Source: an uncultured bacterium (lineage in GTDB: Bacteria > Cyanobacteriota > Vampirovibrionia > Gastranaerophilales > Gastranaerophilaceae). Taken from it: a stretch of 64,000 bases of DNA. Made by a program: the position numbers and the translations under genes. Below the pieces are notes generated by a model, which was not told the origin of the DNA, made no database searches, and worked only from the letters and a program-made list of their open reading frames with translations. Below are positions 8,351 through 15,639 of the stretch, one piece after another. Positions within the stretch are counted from its first letter, which is position 1. Each line of letters starts with the position of its first letter. The DNA lies in assembly GCA_900549855.1 (NCBI GenBank), contig URPS01000006.1:4263-68262 (forward strand), written 5' to 3'.

Positions 8351-8594
8351 TTTGTTTTTCCTTTTCTAAATTTTCTTTTTGTTTAGCTCGGTGCGTAACG
8401 ATTGATAAGAGCCTGTACATTTTTTCATTATTAACGACTGTTAACTGAGTTTTGTTATTCAATACACTCACATCAACAGAAGGTTTATTTTCAAACAAAT
8501 TACCGGTCTGAACACTCACAATTTGGATTAAATTTTCCTTAAGGATGCTCAGGGGTTCTTTTAAAAATGTTTCAAATGTTTTAAAAATATTCAT
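8337..8594 (-). CDS. Small conserved-looking protein upstream of engB, unknown function
   Basis: 85 residues. The N-terminal half is amphipathic (MNIFKTFETFLKEPLSILKENLIQ), the middle short, and the C-terminus highly charged and helical (KQKENLEKEKQNE). It is accepted as a gene because it overlaps engB on the same strand and fills the gap to the divergent recombinase. No family is recognised. It has no signal peptide or membrane span, so it is probably cytoplasmic. Confidence 0.5.
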   Translation of the reverse strand: MNIFKTFETFLKEPLSILKENLIQIVSVQTGNLFENKPSVDVSVLNNKTQLTVVNNEKMYRLLSIVTHRAKQKENLEKEKQNETA

Positions 8595-8683
8595 ACTTAT
8601 CAGTTTTCCAAAAGTATTGTATAATAAAAGTTGCGAGTTGAAAAGAGCAGTAAAAATTTTTAATATTTTTCTAAATTTTAGTT

Positions 8684-9592
8684 ATGGAAGAAAAAGAAAA
8701 ACAATACATAGAAAATTTTATGACTTATTTGAGTGTGGAAAAAAACTTTTCTGAACATACTCTTAGTGCTTACAATTCTGATATCGTAAGCTATATTCTC
8801 TGGCTTAACGGAACCAGCTGTGTTAATGCCGATTTTAATAAATTGAGAGAATACTTGCATTTTATACAAAGATTTGATTACAAAAAAACGACCATAGCAA
8901 GAAAAGTAGCAGCAATCAGAACTTTTTATAAATTCCTTTTTAGAGAAAGATATATTGACTCCGATCCTGCAGTATCACTCTCTGCTCCTAAGCGTCCAAA
9001 ATCTTTGCCGAAATTCTTAACACCGGAAGAAGTTGAGCAAATTTTAAACAACGTAAAAATTGATACTCCGTCAGGATTTAGAAATCGAGTTATTCTGGAA
9101 TTACTTTGGGCAACCGGCATGCGTGTTTCAGAATTAAGTAATTTGAATTTTGGCGACCTTAATATTGATGAAAATGAGATAAGAGTTTTCGGTAAAGGTG
9201 CAAAAGAAAGAATTGTTCTTATGTCTGATAGAGCAAAAGGTTATCTTGTTCAGTATATAAAATCAGCAAGAAACTTGCTTGCCCCTGGATATGAAATAGG
9301 TGAAGTTACAGACGATAGTCCATTATTTATAAACAATACCGGATATCGTTTACAAAATAAAACAATCAGAAAAGTTATCAACGAAATTGTAGAAAAAATT
9401 GAACTGCCTAAAAAAGTCACACCACACGTTTTTCGACATAGTTTTGCAACAAAATTAATAGAAAACGGAGCAGATTTAAGAGTTGTCCAAGAGCTTCTTG
9501 GTCATGCCGGAATTTCTAATACACAGATTTATACGCATATTTCTATGAAACATATGAAAGATGTGTATGAAGCAGCACACCCACACCATTAA
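8684..9592 (+). CDS. xerC: Tyrosine recombinase XerC/XerD
   Basis: 302 residues, the standard length of chromosomal Xer recombinases. It has an N-terminal SAM-like core-binding domain (about 1-90) and a C-terminal catalytic domain. Arg is in ATGMRVSEL (about 148), Lys in FGKGAKER, His/Arg in HVFRHSFATKL, His in LLGHAGISNTQIYTHIS with the nucleophile Tyr. It resolves chromosome dimers at dif during division. XerC and XerD cannot be told apart here. No integrase-like extension or att site is visible, so a housekeeping role is favoured. Confidence 0.9.
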   Translation: MEEKEKQYIENFMTYLSVEKNFSEHTLSAYNSDIVSYILWLNGTSCVNADFNKLREYLHFIQRFDYKKTTIARKVAAIRTFYKFLFRERYIDSDPAVSLSAPKRPKSLPKFLTPEEVEQILNNVKIDTPSGFRNRVILELLWATGMRVSELSNLNFGDLNIDENEIRVFGKGAKERIVLMSDRAKGYLVQYIKSARNLLAPGYEIGEVTDDSPLFINNTGYRLQNKTIRKVINEIVEKIELPKKVTPHVFRHSFATKLIENGADLRVVQELLGHAGISNTQIYTHISMKHMKDVYEAAHPHH

Positions 9593-9648
9593 AACGGAAA
9601 ATTTTAACAGAAAGCCGCACCTATTGTTTCTTAGCATCTAAATGTTGC

Positions 9649-10137
9649 TTATTTTTTCCCCCAGATCCAATTCCAAGCGTTTTTAAAGCCGTTTCCGACC
9701 CAGCTTGCTGCACTAGCTATCCCTTTACCAACAGCTTTTATGCCACTCCAAACACCTTTTGCAGCCGGAACGATAGCCTTATTCCAAGCCCAAGTTGCCG
9801 CTTTACCAATTGCTTTTCCCGCCGGTAATATTGCTTTGTTCCAAGCCCAAGAGGCACCTGCACCAATAGCATCAAATACTTTAGGCAGTGCCGGTACTAA
9901 TGCCATGCCGGCAGCAAAACCAAGTCCGGTTCCAACACCATAGCTAAAATTGTTACTTCCCATGCCAAAACCAAACGAATTGCCACACATTGGACTAAAA
10001 CCGTATCCAAAGCACCCAGGAGTGAAATTGCCTATAGAATTGCAACAACCCATAGGGCTCAAACTGTTAGTTGAAAAACTGACAGAATGTCCGTCTGCAT
10101 TTATAGTTGTATTTGTGATTGTTCCAAATCCGAACAT
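9649..10137 (-). CDS. Gly- and Trp-rich cationic protein with internal repeats
   Basis: 162 residues. The first half is Gly/Phe/Ser/Cys-rich (paired Cys in MGCCN, plus CFGYGF and MCGNSF). The second half repeats WAWNKAI[LV]PA[GA]K (about 96-108 and 115-127) and continues with KGVWSGIKAVGKGI and a Trp-rich basic tail ending WGKK. The repeat region is amphipathic and basic, resembling pore-forming or bacteriocin-like peptides, but there is no leader peptide or export gene nearby. GAGGA precedes the ATG. Structural and antimicrobial roles are both open; no family recognised. Confidence 0.5.
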   Translation of the reverse strand: MFGFGTITNTTINADGHSVSFSTNSLSPMGCCNSIGNFTPGCFGYGFSPMCGNSFGFGMGSNNFSYGVGTGLGFAAGMALVPALPKVFDAIGAGASWAWNKAILPAGKAIGKAATWAWNKAIVPAAKGVWSGIKAVGKGIASAASWVGNGFKNAWNWIWGKK

Positions 10138-10282
10138 GTTTTATCCTCGCTTATATATAAAAAGTATACAAAGCAGAAATAATTGCCTTTATTTTTACAT
10201 AACTTTACAATATTGCTTAAAGGCGCAATTTTTATAAGAGAATGTACTTTATATTCATGTAGCAGGTTTAGAAGGTCGAACT

Positions 10283-11776
10283 ATGTCAGTAGGTTTTAAT
10301 AGTGATATTAATACGTATAATCCACAAACGCAGAAGAATATGATGTGCGTGTCGACTTCTAATGCGCCGGAGTTAATTAACAAGCCGATTGAAAAAGTTC
10401 AGAATGTAATTTCCAATACAGTTGATACATTTGTAAAAGAACCGCAGGATGAAGAAAAGAAAAAATCTCACAAAGCTGCAATTACAGCCGGTAGTTCTGT
10501 GCTTGTATTAACGGCATTAATTGCATTATTAAATCCACAATTTTCAAGTAAATATGTTAACAAATTGAAAGGCATGGCGCACAAAGCCAGTGCAAATGTG
10601 CAAACTAATAAAGATGACGTTGTAAAAAGTAAGTTTTATAAAGCGTCTGAAAAAGTTTTGCAAAGTATTGTAGACTTTTTTCAATTTACTAATACGGTGA
10701 ATGCTACTAAAGATATCGGTTTCAAATGGCTTTGCCAAAGTGAAAAATTTAATGGTGTTAAAAATGAACGTGCCAAGAAAATATTAAAAAAATGTGATTC
10801 CGGCTTCAGAAAAATTATGACTCCGGTGCATAATTCTATATCAAATTGGTTTGATGACTTGAGCAAATCTACTGTTTACAAGCATTATAAGAACACGAGA
10901 AAAAAGTTTAACACGCTTGACGTGATGATGGAAACTTATAAGAAAAAATTAAGCCCTGCTGAACAAAAAGCTTTTGAACAGAAACTTGCTGAAATAAAGT
11001 CCGCAAGAGGTTATTTTGCTAAAGACAGAGTAGGAGAAAGACTTGCTGTACAAGAGAAATCAATGTCTAATTTAGAAAGAGATTTTAATGATAAACTTAT
11101 CAATGGGTATTTGAAAAAGTTTGAAGGGATAAAATCAAAAGGTAGTTTTAAAGATAAAATGAACCACAATACCAAACTTATAAAAGATAACATGTCATTC
11201 TGGGCAGAAGATATTATGATGCCGACTCGTGATAAGTTAGAGCAAAATGGTGCGAAAATTGTCGATGATTTGATAGGTGATGGGAAAGGTGTTAAAGGAA
11301 AATATAACGAGTTAATTGATATACTAGCTCCTCACATAAGTTCAGAAGAGAAATCTATTTTGGAAGATGCTTTGAATAAAGCAGGTAAGAAACTTCGAAA
11401 AGCCAATAAAAGTGAATGTGTAGAATACTTTGATAAGAAACGAGATTTGGTTCTTGGCGGTGCCCCGACAGATATTTTAACCGGAATCGGCATGGTAGGT
11501 TTGAGTGGTGTTGCAGTAAGTACGGCAGATACAAGACAAGAACGTGTTTCTAGAGCCCTAACGCTTGGCTTTCCGGCTATCGCAGGTATCGGAACATCAA
11601 TGGCAATGACTGCAATGCTATTTTCCGGTGTTCAAGGTATGATTTACGGTTCATTAGCCAGTGTCGGCTTAAGTAAATTGGGAAGTGAAACTGATAAGCT
11701 TTTAAACCCTAAAAAGGATACAGTTTTAGCACAAAATAAACAGCAAAATACACAAGCGGAGGTAAAAAATGCTTAA
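10283..11776 (+). CDS. Large lineage-specific protein with a central helical region and C-terminal membrane segments
   Basis: 497 residues. A polar N-terminus (about 1-65) is followed by one membrane span (SSVLVLTALIALLNP, about 71-86). A long Lys-rich, largely helical region spans about 95-380. At the end, Gly/Ala-rich hydrophobic segments (ILTGIGMVGLSGVAV, AMTAMLFSGVQGMIYGSLASVGL, about 395-470) precede a polar tail. There are no enzyme motifs. The architecture (polar head, Gly-rich C-terminal hydrophobic block) resembles the 154-residue protein at 37.3 kb. Membrane association is inferred. Confidence 0.5.
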   Translation: MSVGFNSDINTYNPQTQKNMMCVSTSNAPELINKPIEKVQNVISNTVDTFVKEPQDEEKKKSHKAAITAGSSVLVLTALIALLNPQFSSKYVNKLKGMAHKASANVQTNKDDVVKSKFYKASEKVLQSIVDFFQFTNTVNATKDIGFKWLCQSEKFNGVKNERAKKILKKCDSGFRKIMTPVHNSISNWFDDLSKSTVYKHYKNTRKKFNTLDVMMETYKKKLSPAEQKAFEQKLAEIKSARGYFAKDRVGERLAVQEKSMSNLERDFNDKLINGYLKKFEGIKSKGSFKDKMNHNTKLIKDNMSFWAEDIMMPTRDKLEQNGAKIVDDLIGDGKGVKGKYNELIDILAPHISSEEKSILEDALNKAGKKLRKANKSECVEYFDKKRDLVLGGAPTDILTGIGMVGLSGVAVSTADTRQERVSRALTLGFPAIAGIGTSMAMTAMLFSGVQGMIYGSLASVGLSKLGSETDKLLNPKKDTVLAQNKQQNTQAEVKNA

Positions 11777-12288
11777 CGTAATTTTTCAACAATTTTTAGA
11801 ACATTTTTTTTCAATGTTTCGTAATCCGTGTTATTGTCGAGTTGAAAATCCCAGTCTTGAATATTATCAAGATCAACTTCTGTAACATCATTTTCGCCAA
11901 TCAATTTGCCGCCACGAGTTTCTCTGACTTCTCGTGTTGCGTTTACACGTATTGAAATTGCGCCGGCTTTTTTAAATACTTCATACTCGTGCTTGATTCT
12001 TACATCTGTTACAACAATATTACCTTCTTGCGCTATAATTTTTTCTAACCAATAGTCCGGACTCTGTTCTCGTCCCCAATTCCCTAATTCAATCAAACCT
12101 TGACGATACTTAGGTTTATTAGCCTCAATTTCTTCATAGGTTAAATTATGTTCTTTTGCGTATTCAAGCTTAATAATATCGCCCATCGCACAGCGTCTGA
12201 ATTCCGGCATGGCTTCCATAAGAATTTTTGCTGCAGTATCTTTACCGGAATATTGTTTCCCTGAAAAAATGATTATTTTATTTTTCAT
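11773..12288 (-). CDS. P-loop nucleoside/deoxynucleoside monophosphate kinase-like protein
   Basis: 171 residues with IIFSGKQYSGKDTAAKIL (residues 6-23), a P-loop of the GxKxSGKD type found in dNMP kinases of the T4 gp1 kind and in related small-molecule kinases. VVTDVRIKHEYEVFKKAG (about 93-110) carries the Walker-B-like aspartate, and IRVNA is followed by an Arg-rich lid. dNMP kinase is the favoured reading because thyX lies 0.9 kb away on the same strand, but substrate specificity cannot be read from sequence. It overlaps the convergent 497-residue gene by 4 bp. Confidence 0.55.
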   Translation of the reverse strand: MKNKIIIFSGKQYSGKDTAAKILMEAMPEFRRCAMGDIIKLEYAKEHNLTYEEIEANKPKYRQGLIELGNWGREQSPDYWLEKIIAQEGNIVVTDVRIKHEYEVFKKAGAISIRVNATREVRETRGGKLIGENDVTEVDLDNIQDWDFQLDNNTDYETLKKNVLKIVEKLR

Positions 12289-12312
12289 CTTGTATTCCTT
12301 ATTGTTTCAGAA

Positions 12313-12350
12313 AGTCATTAAGTCGCTAAGTCGTTAAGTCATTAAGTTCG
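12313..12350. repeat. Tandem 9-mer repeat (AGTCGTTAA type), copy 1
   Basis: Four near-identical units of the type AGTCNNTAA in a row, followed by TTCG. The same unit recurs, in the other orientation, at 21.3 kb and as an inverted pair at 55.1 kb. Confidence 0.6.
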
Positions 12351-12403
12351 TTTAAAAATATTAGAACGTAAGCGATTCTAATGAACTTATTCTCTTATAT
12401 TTC

Positions 12404-13192
12404 CTACAGCCATTTTCTGCGCAATCTTGTAATGACATATTTGCGTTGCATATCTTGGATTGCATAGTCGATGTTTTCTTTTAATTTTTCAGAACTTTTA
12501 CCCTTTTTCATAGCAATCCCGTAAGGTTCTTTGGTGTACCTTTTAGGCAAAAGCTTTACACCTTTATCCTCATAAGCAAATCTGCTTAAAATCGTGTCAT
12601 CGGAAGTCAGTGCATCAATCTTGCCTGCTTTTAGAGCTTCATATGCCATTCTGTAATTTCTAAATCCTATAATATTAGCGGTCGGAGCAAGACTTAGCAT
12701 ATTTTTTTCCGCAGTTGTACCAAATACAACACCAACATTTTGTCCGGATAAGTCCGCTAGAGATTGGATTTTGCTGTTAGCACGTACCAACAATGCTTGA
12801 CCGGCAGTATCATATGGAATAGAAAACGTTAAAATATCTTCTCTTTGTTTTGTAATTGTCATCGTTGCAATTACAATGTCAACTTCTCCTGTTGAAACTT
12901 TGAGCATTCTATTCGCTGGTGTTACAGGATAAAATTCTACAGCGTTAGGTGACTTTAGCAGGTATTGAGATATATATCTTGCTAAATCAGCATCGTAGCC
13001 TTGAACTTGCCATTTTTCGTCAAAAAAACCAAACGGTTTGGAATCAGTATTAATCCCAACTTTAATTTTACCACGCTGCTGGATTGCCTCATAAGTATCT
13101 TTGTCTTCGTATTTTTCAGGCGCAAGAACAAAAATATAGAATGCAACCATCATTAGAAATATGATTGTAAGAATTATGCCAAGTTTTTTCAT
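12404..13192 (-). CDS. Amino-acid-type periplasmic solute-binding protein (SBP family 3)
   Basis: 262 residues. An N-terminal signal anchor (MKKLGIILTIIFLMMVAFYIFV) is followed by a family 3 binding fold: GKIKVGINTDSKPFGFFD (about 41-58), YDADLARYIS, VDIVIATMTITKQREDILTFSIPY (about 107-130), GTTAEKNM and the DALTSDD ligand-pocket motif. Such proteins deliver polar amino acids such as glutamine to ABC permeases. No permease or ATPase gene is adjacent, so it is an orphan receptor, or its partners lie elsewhere. It starts 3 bp after the thyX stop, so it is translated from the thyX transcript. Confidence 0.82.
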   Translation of the reverse strand: MKKLGIILTIIFLMMVAFYIFVLAPEKYEDKDTYEAIQQRGKIKVGINTDSKPFGFFDEKWQVQGYDADLARYISQYLLKSPNAVEFYPVTPANRMLKVSTGEVDIVIATMTITKQREDILTFSIPYDTAGQALLVRANSKIQSLADLSGQNVGVVFGTTAEKNMLSLAPTANIIGFRNYRMAYEALKAGKIDALTSDDTILSRFAYEDKGVKLLPKRYTKEPYGIAMKKGKSSEKLKENIDYAIQDMQRKYVITRLRRKWL

Positions 13193-13195
13193 ATA

Positions 13196-13891
13196 TTATA
13201 TGCTCAATTTTGGTTTTCTACCGCAAGATTTGTCTTCATCACAAAAACCTAGTCTTTCACATTTTGGAACAAGATATGATTTCAACCAAGGTTCTGCTTT
13301 GACAAGTTCATCACACATCATTTTAACCATTGTTCTGATTTCATATTGTGCTCTTGTGCAAAGTCTTAAATTAGCAAGATGAATCATTTCTCTTAAGTTT
13401 AAACTTGCAACAATAGAGGTTGAAGCTGCGTTTGGAAGTACTGCTCTTGCATCTTCTGCGGGGATTCCAGCTTCTGTGAATTCTGTATAAATTTCAGAAA
13501 TCTTACCCATAAATTCAACAAATTTTGCTTTTAATTCTTCATTCTTTTCAATTGTAGGCGGAATTAAGTAATCAAATTGTCCTTTTTCTTTAACATATCT
13601 CTGTGATTTCTGTGAAAAAGACATGTGACGATGTCTTACAAGCTGATGAGTACAAGCTCTTGAAACATTTGAGATTGCAAAAGTTACTTGTATATGCTCT
13701 ATTACTGAATAGTGACCTGAACCGACAACCCTTTCAATAAGTTTTAACATTTTTTCTTCATCGTCAGCGTTGTTATAAATATTAAACGGCATATCCGCAC
13801 TATAGCAAGTTCTTGCCGCTGTATATATTGTTTTTAACATGTTGTCAGGCTTTGAAATCAAGTGAACAACAGGCTTGTTATTATTTTCCAT
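13196..13891 (-). CDS. thyX: Flavin-dependent thymidylate synthase ThyX
   Basis: 231 residues from the ATG at 13891, preceded by GAGGAT; an upstream in-frame TTG has no Shine-Dalgarno. The ThyX signature RHRHMSFSQKSQRY (RHRxxSxxxxSxR plus Y) is intact. Other conserved blocks include RTCYSAD near the N-terminus, SVIEHIQVTF, and LRLCTRAQYEIR with the catalytic-region arginine. The enzyme makes dTMP using FAD, NADPH and methylenetetrahydrofolate. An extended -10 (TGC TATCAT, 13928-13933 region) gives it its own promoter downstream of the small antisense-overlapped locus. Confidence 0.95.
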   Translation of the reverse strand: MENNNKPVVHLISKPDNMLKTIYTAARTCYSADMPFNIYNNADDEEKMLKLIERVVGSGHYSVIEHIQVTFAISNVSRACTHQLVRHRHMSFSQKSQRYVKEKGQFDYLIPPTIEKNEELKAKFVEFMGKISEIYTEFTEAGIPAEDARAVLPNAASTSIVASLNLREMIHLANLRLCTRAQYEIRTMVKMMCDELVKAEPWLKSYLVPKCERLGFCDEDKSCGRKPKLSI

Positions 13892-13976
13892 ATATCTATC
13901 CTCTTCACACAAATTTTATCTTATTCTATGATAGCATATTTTTTAATAAATTACACACGAAAGTTTTACAAAATAA

Positions 13977-14005
13977 TTGACAAATTGACTAAAATCGTAA
14001 ATAAT
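13977..14005 (+). promoter_or_regulatory. Promoter of antisense RNA 1
   Basis: A perfect TTGACA (13977-13982), a 17-bp spacer and AATAAT (14000-14005). It points away from thyX and into the 3' end of the small hydrophobic ORF on the other strand. Transcription should start near 14012. Confidence 0.7.
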
Positions 14006-14011
14006 AAAGAA

Positions 14012-14112
14012 GCAGGGTGGCACTTGCTTAAGGTGCCGTGTAATCCCCGCTATGAATGTAATTTTAATGCTATTACTAGTATGCTCAATGCTAGTGATAG
14101 CATTATTAATTT
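14012..14112 (+). ncRNA. Predicted cis-antisense RNA to hydrophobic small ORF 1
   Basis: It begins just after the TTGACA/AATAAT promoter and runs through the complement of the small ORF. It would end at a 15-bp stem (14065-14079 with 14091-14105, one U-G wobble, 11-nt loop) followed by an A/U-rich tail. The stem is therefore encoded within the ORF it opposes. Predicted length is about 100 nt. This is inference from promoter and terminator geometry; expression is not shown. Confidence 0.6.
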
Positions 14113-14121
14113 GTCAATCAT
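14050..14121 (-). CDS. 23-residue hydrophobic peptide, candidate type I toxin 1
   Basis: ATG (14121-14119) to TAG, 24 codons including stop. AAGGAGGT lies 8 nt upstream, the best Shine-Dalgarno in the region. The peptide starts MIDKLIMLSLALS and ends ALKLHS: one short membrane helix with a charged N-terminus and basic/polar C-terminus, the style of Ibs, TisB or Fst-type toxins. It has its own promoter, an overlapping antisense RNA, and a matching sister locus at 22.2 kb of exactly the same length. The alternative is a leader peptide for thyX, but thyX has its own -10. Confidence 0.7.
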   Translation of the reverse strand: MIDKLIMLSLALSILVIALKLHS

Positions 14122-14210
14122 AGCAACTACCTCCTTTCTTAGTCATTATTCCAATTGTAGATTGTGGCTAAGAAGTTAGTAGCGGTTCTCTACTTTTACC
14201 CTGCAAATAT

Positions 14211-14239
14211 ATTTTATAATAAATTTTCGTTTTTGTCTA
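14211..14239 (-). promoter_or_regulatory. Promoter of candidate toxin mRNA 1
   Basis: On the minus strand TAGACA (14239-14234), a 17-bp spacer and TAAAAT (14216-14211). The -35 overlaps the stop codon of the MATE gene. Transcription should start near 14204, placing GCAGGGU (14204-14198) at the very 5' end of the mRNA, where it can pair with ACCCUGC at the 3' end (14018-14012). Confidence 0.6.
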
Positions 14240-15619
14240 TAAATTTGATTTTCTACTATTTCTTAATTTCTTTTGCGCTTTGAATAAAAATACTTTGATG
14301 GTTGAATAATAGCCTATTGCTAGAACTAAAGAGGCTGCGACCCAAGCGATTGGACCTGCATAAAATACTCCGAAGTATCCGATTCTTGCAGCCAAATAAA
14401 TTGCAGCAAAAGCCCTCATTAACAATTCACCAATTGATGCAAGCATAGGTATAACAGCTCTTCCAAGTCCTTGAAGTGCATTTCTGTAAATAAAAATCTG
14501 AGCCAAGAAAAAGTAAAATAAAGAACTTCTAAATAAATAAGCGTGCGCTATACTTACTATATTTTCATTTTGATATCCGACAAAAATTCTAACTAAATGC
14601 CCGCCCCAAAAGTGCATTATAAAAGCCATTACAACACTTAAACCAATATTTATAAGTGAAGCTCTAGTTACCCCATATCTGATTCTGGAAAAATTTCCTG
14701 CACCAAAATTTTGGGCAACAAAAGAGGCTAAAGCGACACCAAATGATATCATTGGAAGCGTAGCAATTTGTTCTATTCTTAAAGCTGCAGTGAATGCTGC
14801 AATTACGTTCGCACCAAAAGAATTGCAAACACTCTGAATAATAAGAATGCTAGTACCTAAAATTGCAAATTGAACAGCCATAGGCACTCCTACTTTCAGG
14901 TGTTCATACGCAAAATTAAATTCATTTTTCCAATCAAAAATCCAATCGTGCTTTTTTAAATGTAAAATCGGAAAATGCTTTTTAACATACCAAACGCATA
15001 AAATTCCCGAAAAAGCTTGCGATAAAACCAGTGCAAAAGCTGACCCTGGAACTCCAAAATGAAATTTTAAAATAAATAACAAAGCTAAAAATATGTTCAA
15101 AATAGAAGCTATAATCAAACAATAAAGCGGAGTCATGCTATCTCCGAGCGCTCTAATTACGCTTGCTAAAAGATTGTAGAAATTTGCAACAATCAATCCG
15201 ACTACAACTATTTGTATATAAAAATAAGCATCACGGTATATTTCAGCCGGAACATTCATCAGATGCAATATCCAATCCATAAATACAGCACAAACTATAG
15301 TAAACACAAGTGTAAAACCTGTGCTCAAAATTGTTGACATTGTAACGGAACGCCTAACTCCATCATAGTCTTTTGCCCCAAATCTTTGTCCGGTAATTAC
15401 GGAAAAACCATTAGTGAGTCCGACTATAATAAACATAATAAGAAAAAATAAAGGTGAAACTGCTCCAACTGCTGCAAGAGCATTCATACCAAGAGTTCTG
15501 CCAACAATGATAATGTCAGCAATATTGTAAAATTGCTGGAAAATGTTTCCTATTAACAGAGGAATAGAAAACAGCAGCATTAATTTTAATGGTTCTCCCT
15601 TGGTTAAATCATTTATCAT
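14237..15619 (-). CDS. MATE-family multidrug/toxin efflux transporter
   Basis: 460 residues with about 12 membrane spans in two homologous halves. The N-terminal MATE motif is present (GEPLKLMLLFSIPLLIGNIFQQFYNIADIIIVGR, split here only by loops), and AAVGAVSPLFFLIMFIIVGLTNG follows. Such proteins export cationic compounds using Na+ or H+ gradients. It sits downstream of the alpha/beta hydrolase gene on the same strand (20-bp gap), so the two may be co-transcribed. The substrate cannot be inferred. Confidence 0.9.
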   Translation of the reverse strand: MINDLTKGEPLKLMLLFSIPLLIGNIFQQFYNIADIIIVGRTLGMNALAAVGAVSPLFFLIMFIIVGLTNGFSVITGQRFGAKDYDGVRRSVTMSTILSTGFTLVFTIVCAVFMDWILHLMNVPAEIYRDAYFYIQIVVVGLIVANFYNLLASVIRALGDSMTPLYCLIIASILNIFLALLFILKFHFGVPGSAFALVLSQAFSGILCVWYVKKHFPILHLKKHDWIFDWKNEFNFAYEHLKVGVPMAVQFAILGTSILIIQSVCNSFGANVIAAFTAALRIEQIATLPMISFGVALASFVAQNFGAGNFSRIRYGVTRASLINIGLSVVMAFIMHFWGGHLVRIFVGYQNENIVSIAHAYLFRSSLFYFFLAQIFIYRNALQGLGRAVIPMLASIGELLMRAFAAIYLAARIGYFGVFYAGPIAWVAASLVLAIGYYSTIKVFLFKAQKKLRNSRKSNL

Positions 15620-15639
15620 TTTGGCTAGCCTCAGGAATA

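Noticed and set aside
8684..9592. Phage or integrative-element integrase
   Set aside because: The protein has the size and motifs of housekeeping XerC/D. No att repeats, excisionase or phage genes flank it.
12300..12360. CRISPR array from tandem repeats
   Set aside because: The units are 9 bp and directly abutting, with no spacers and no cas genes. The same applies to 21.3 and 55.1 kb.
14010..14055. T-box-like AGGGTGGC motif on the plus strand
   Set aside because: It resembles the T-box core, but no plus-strand aminoacyl-tRNA synthetase or amino acid gene follows and no specifier stem is visible. The sequence is better explained as the 5' end of the antisense RNA of candidate toxin locus 1. 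The same holds for 22155-22175.
14050..14121. Leader peptide attenuator for thyX
   Set aside because: The ORF has no run of regulatory codons, thyX has its own extended -10 at 13933-13928, and a near-identical arrangement precedes an unrelated phosphoesterase at 22.1 kb. Not fully excluded.
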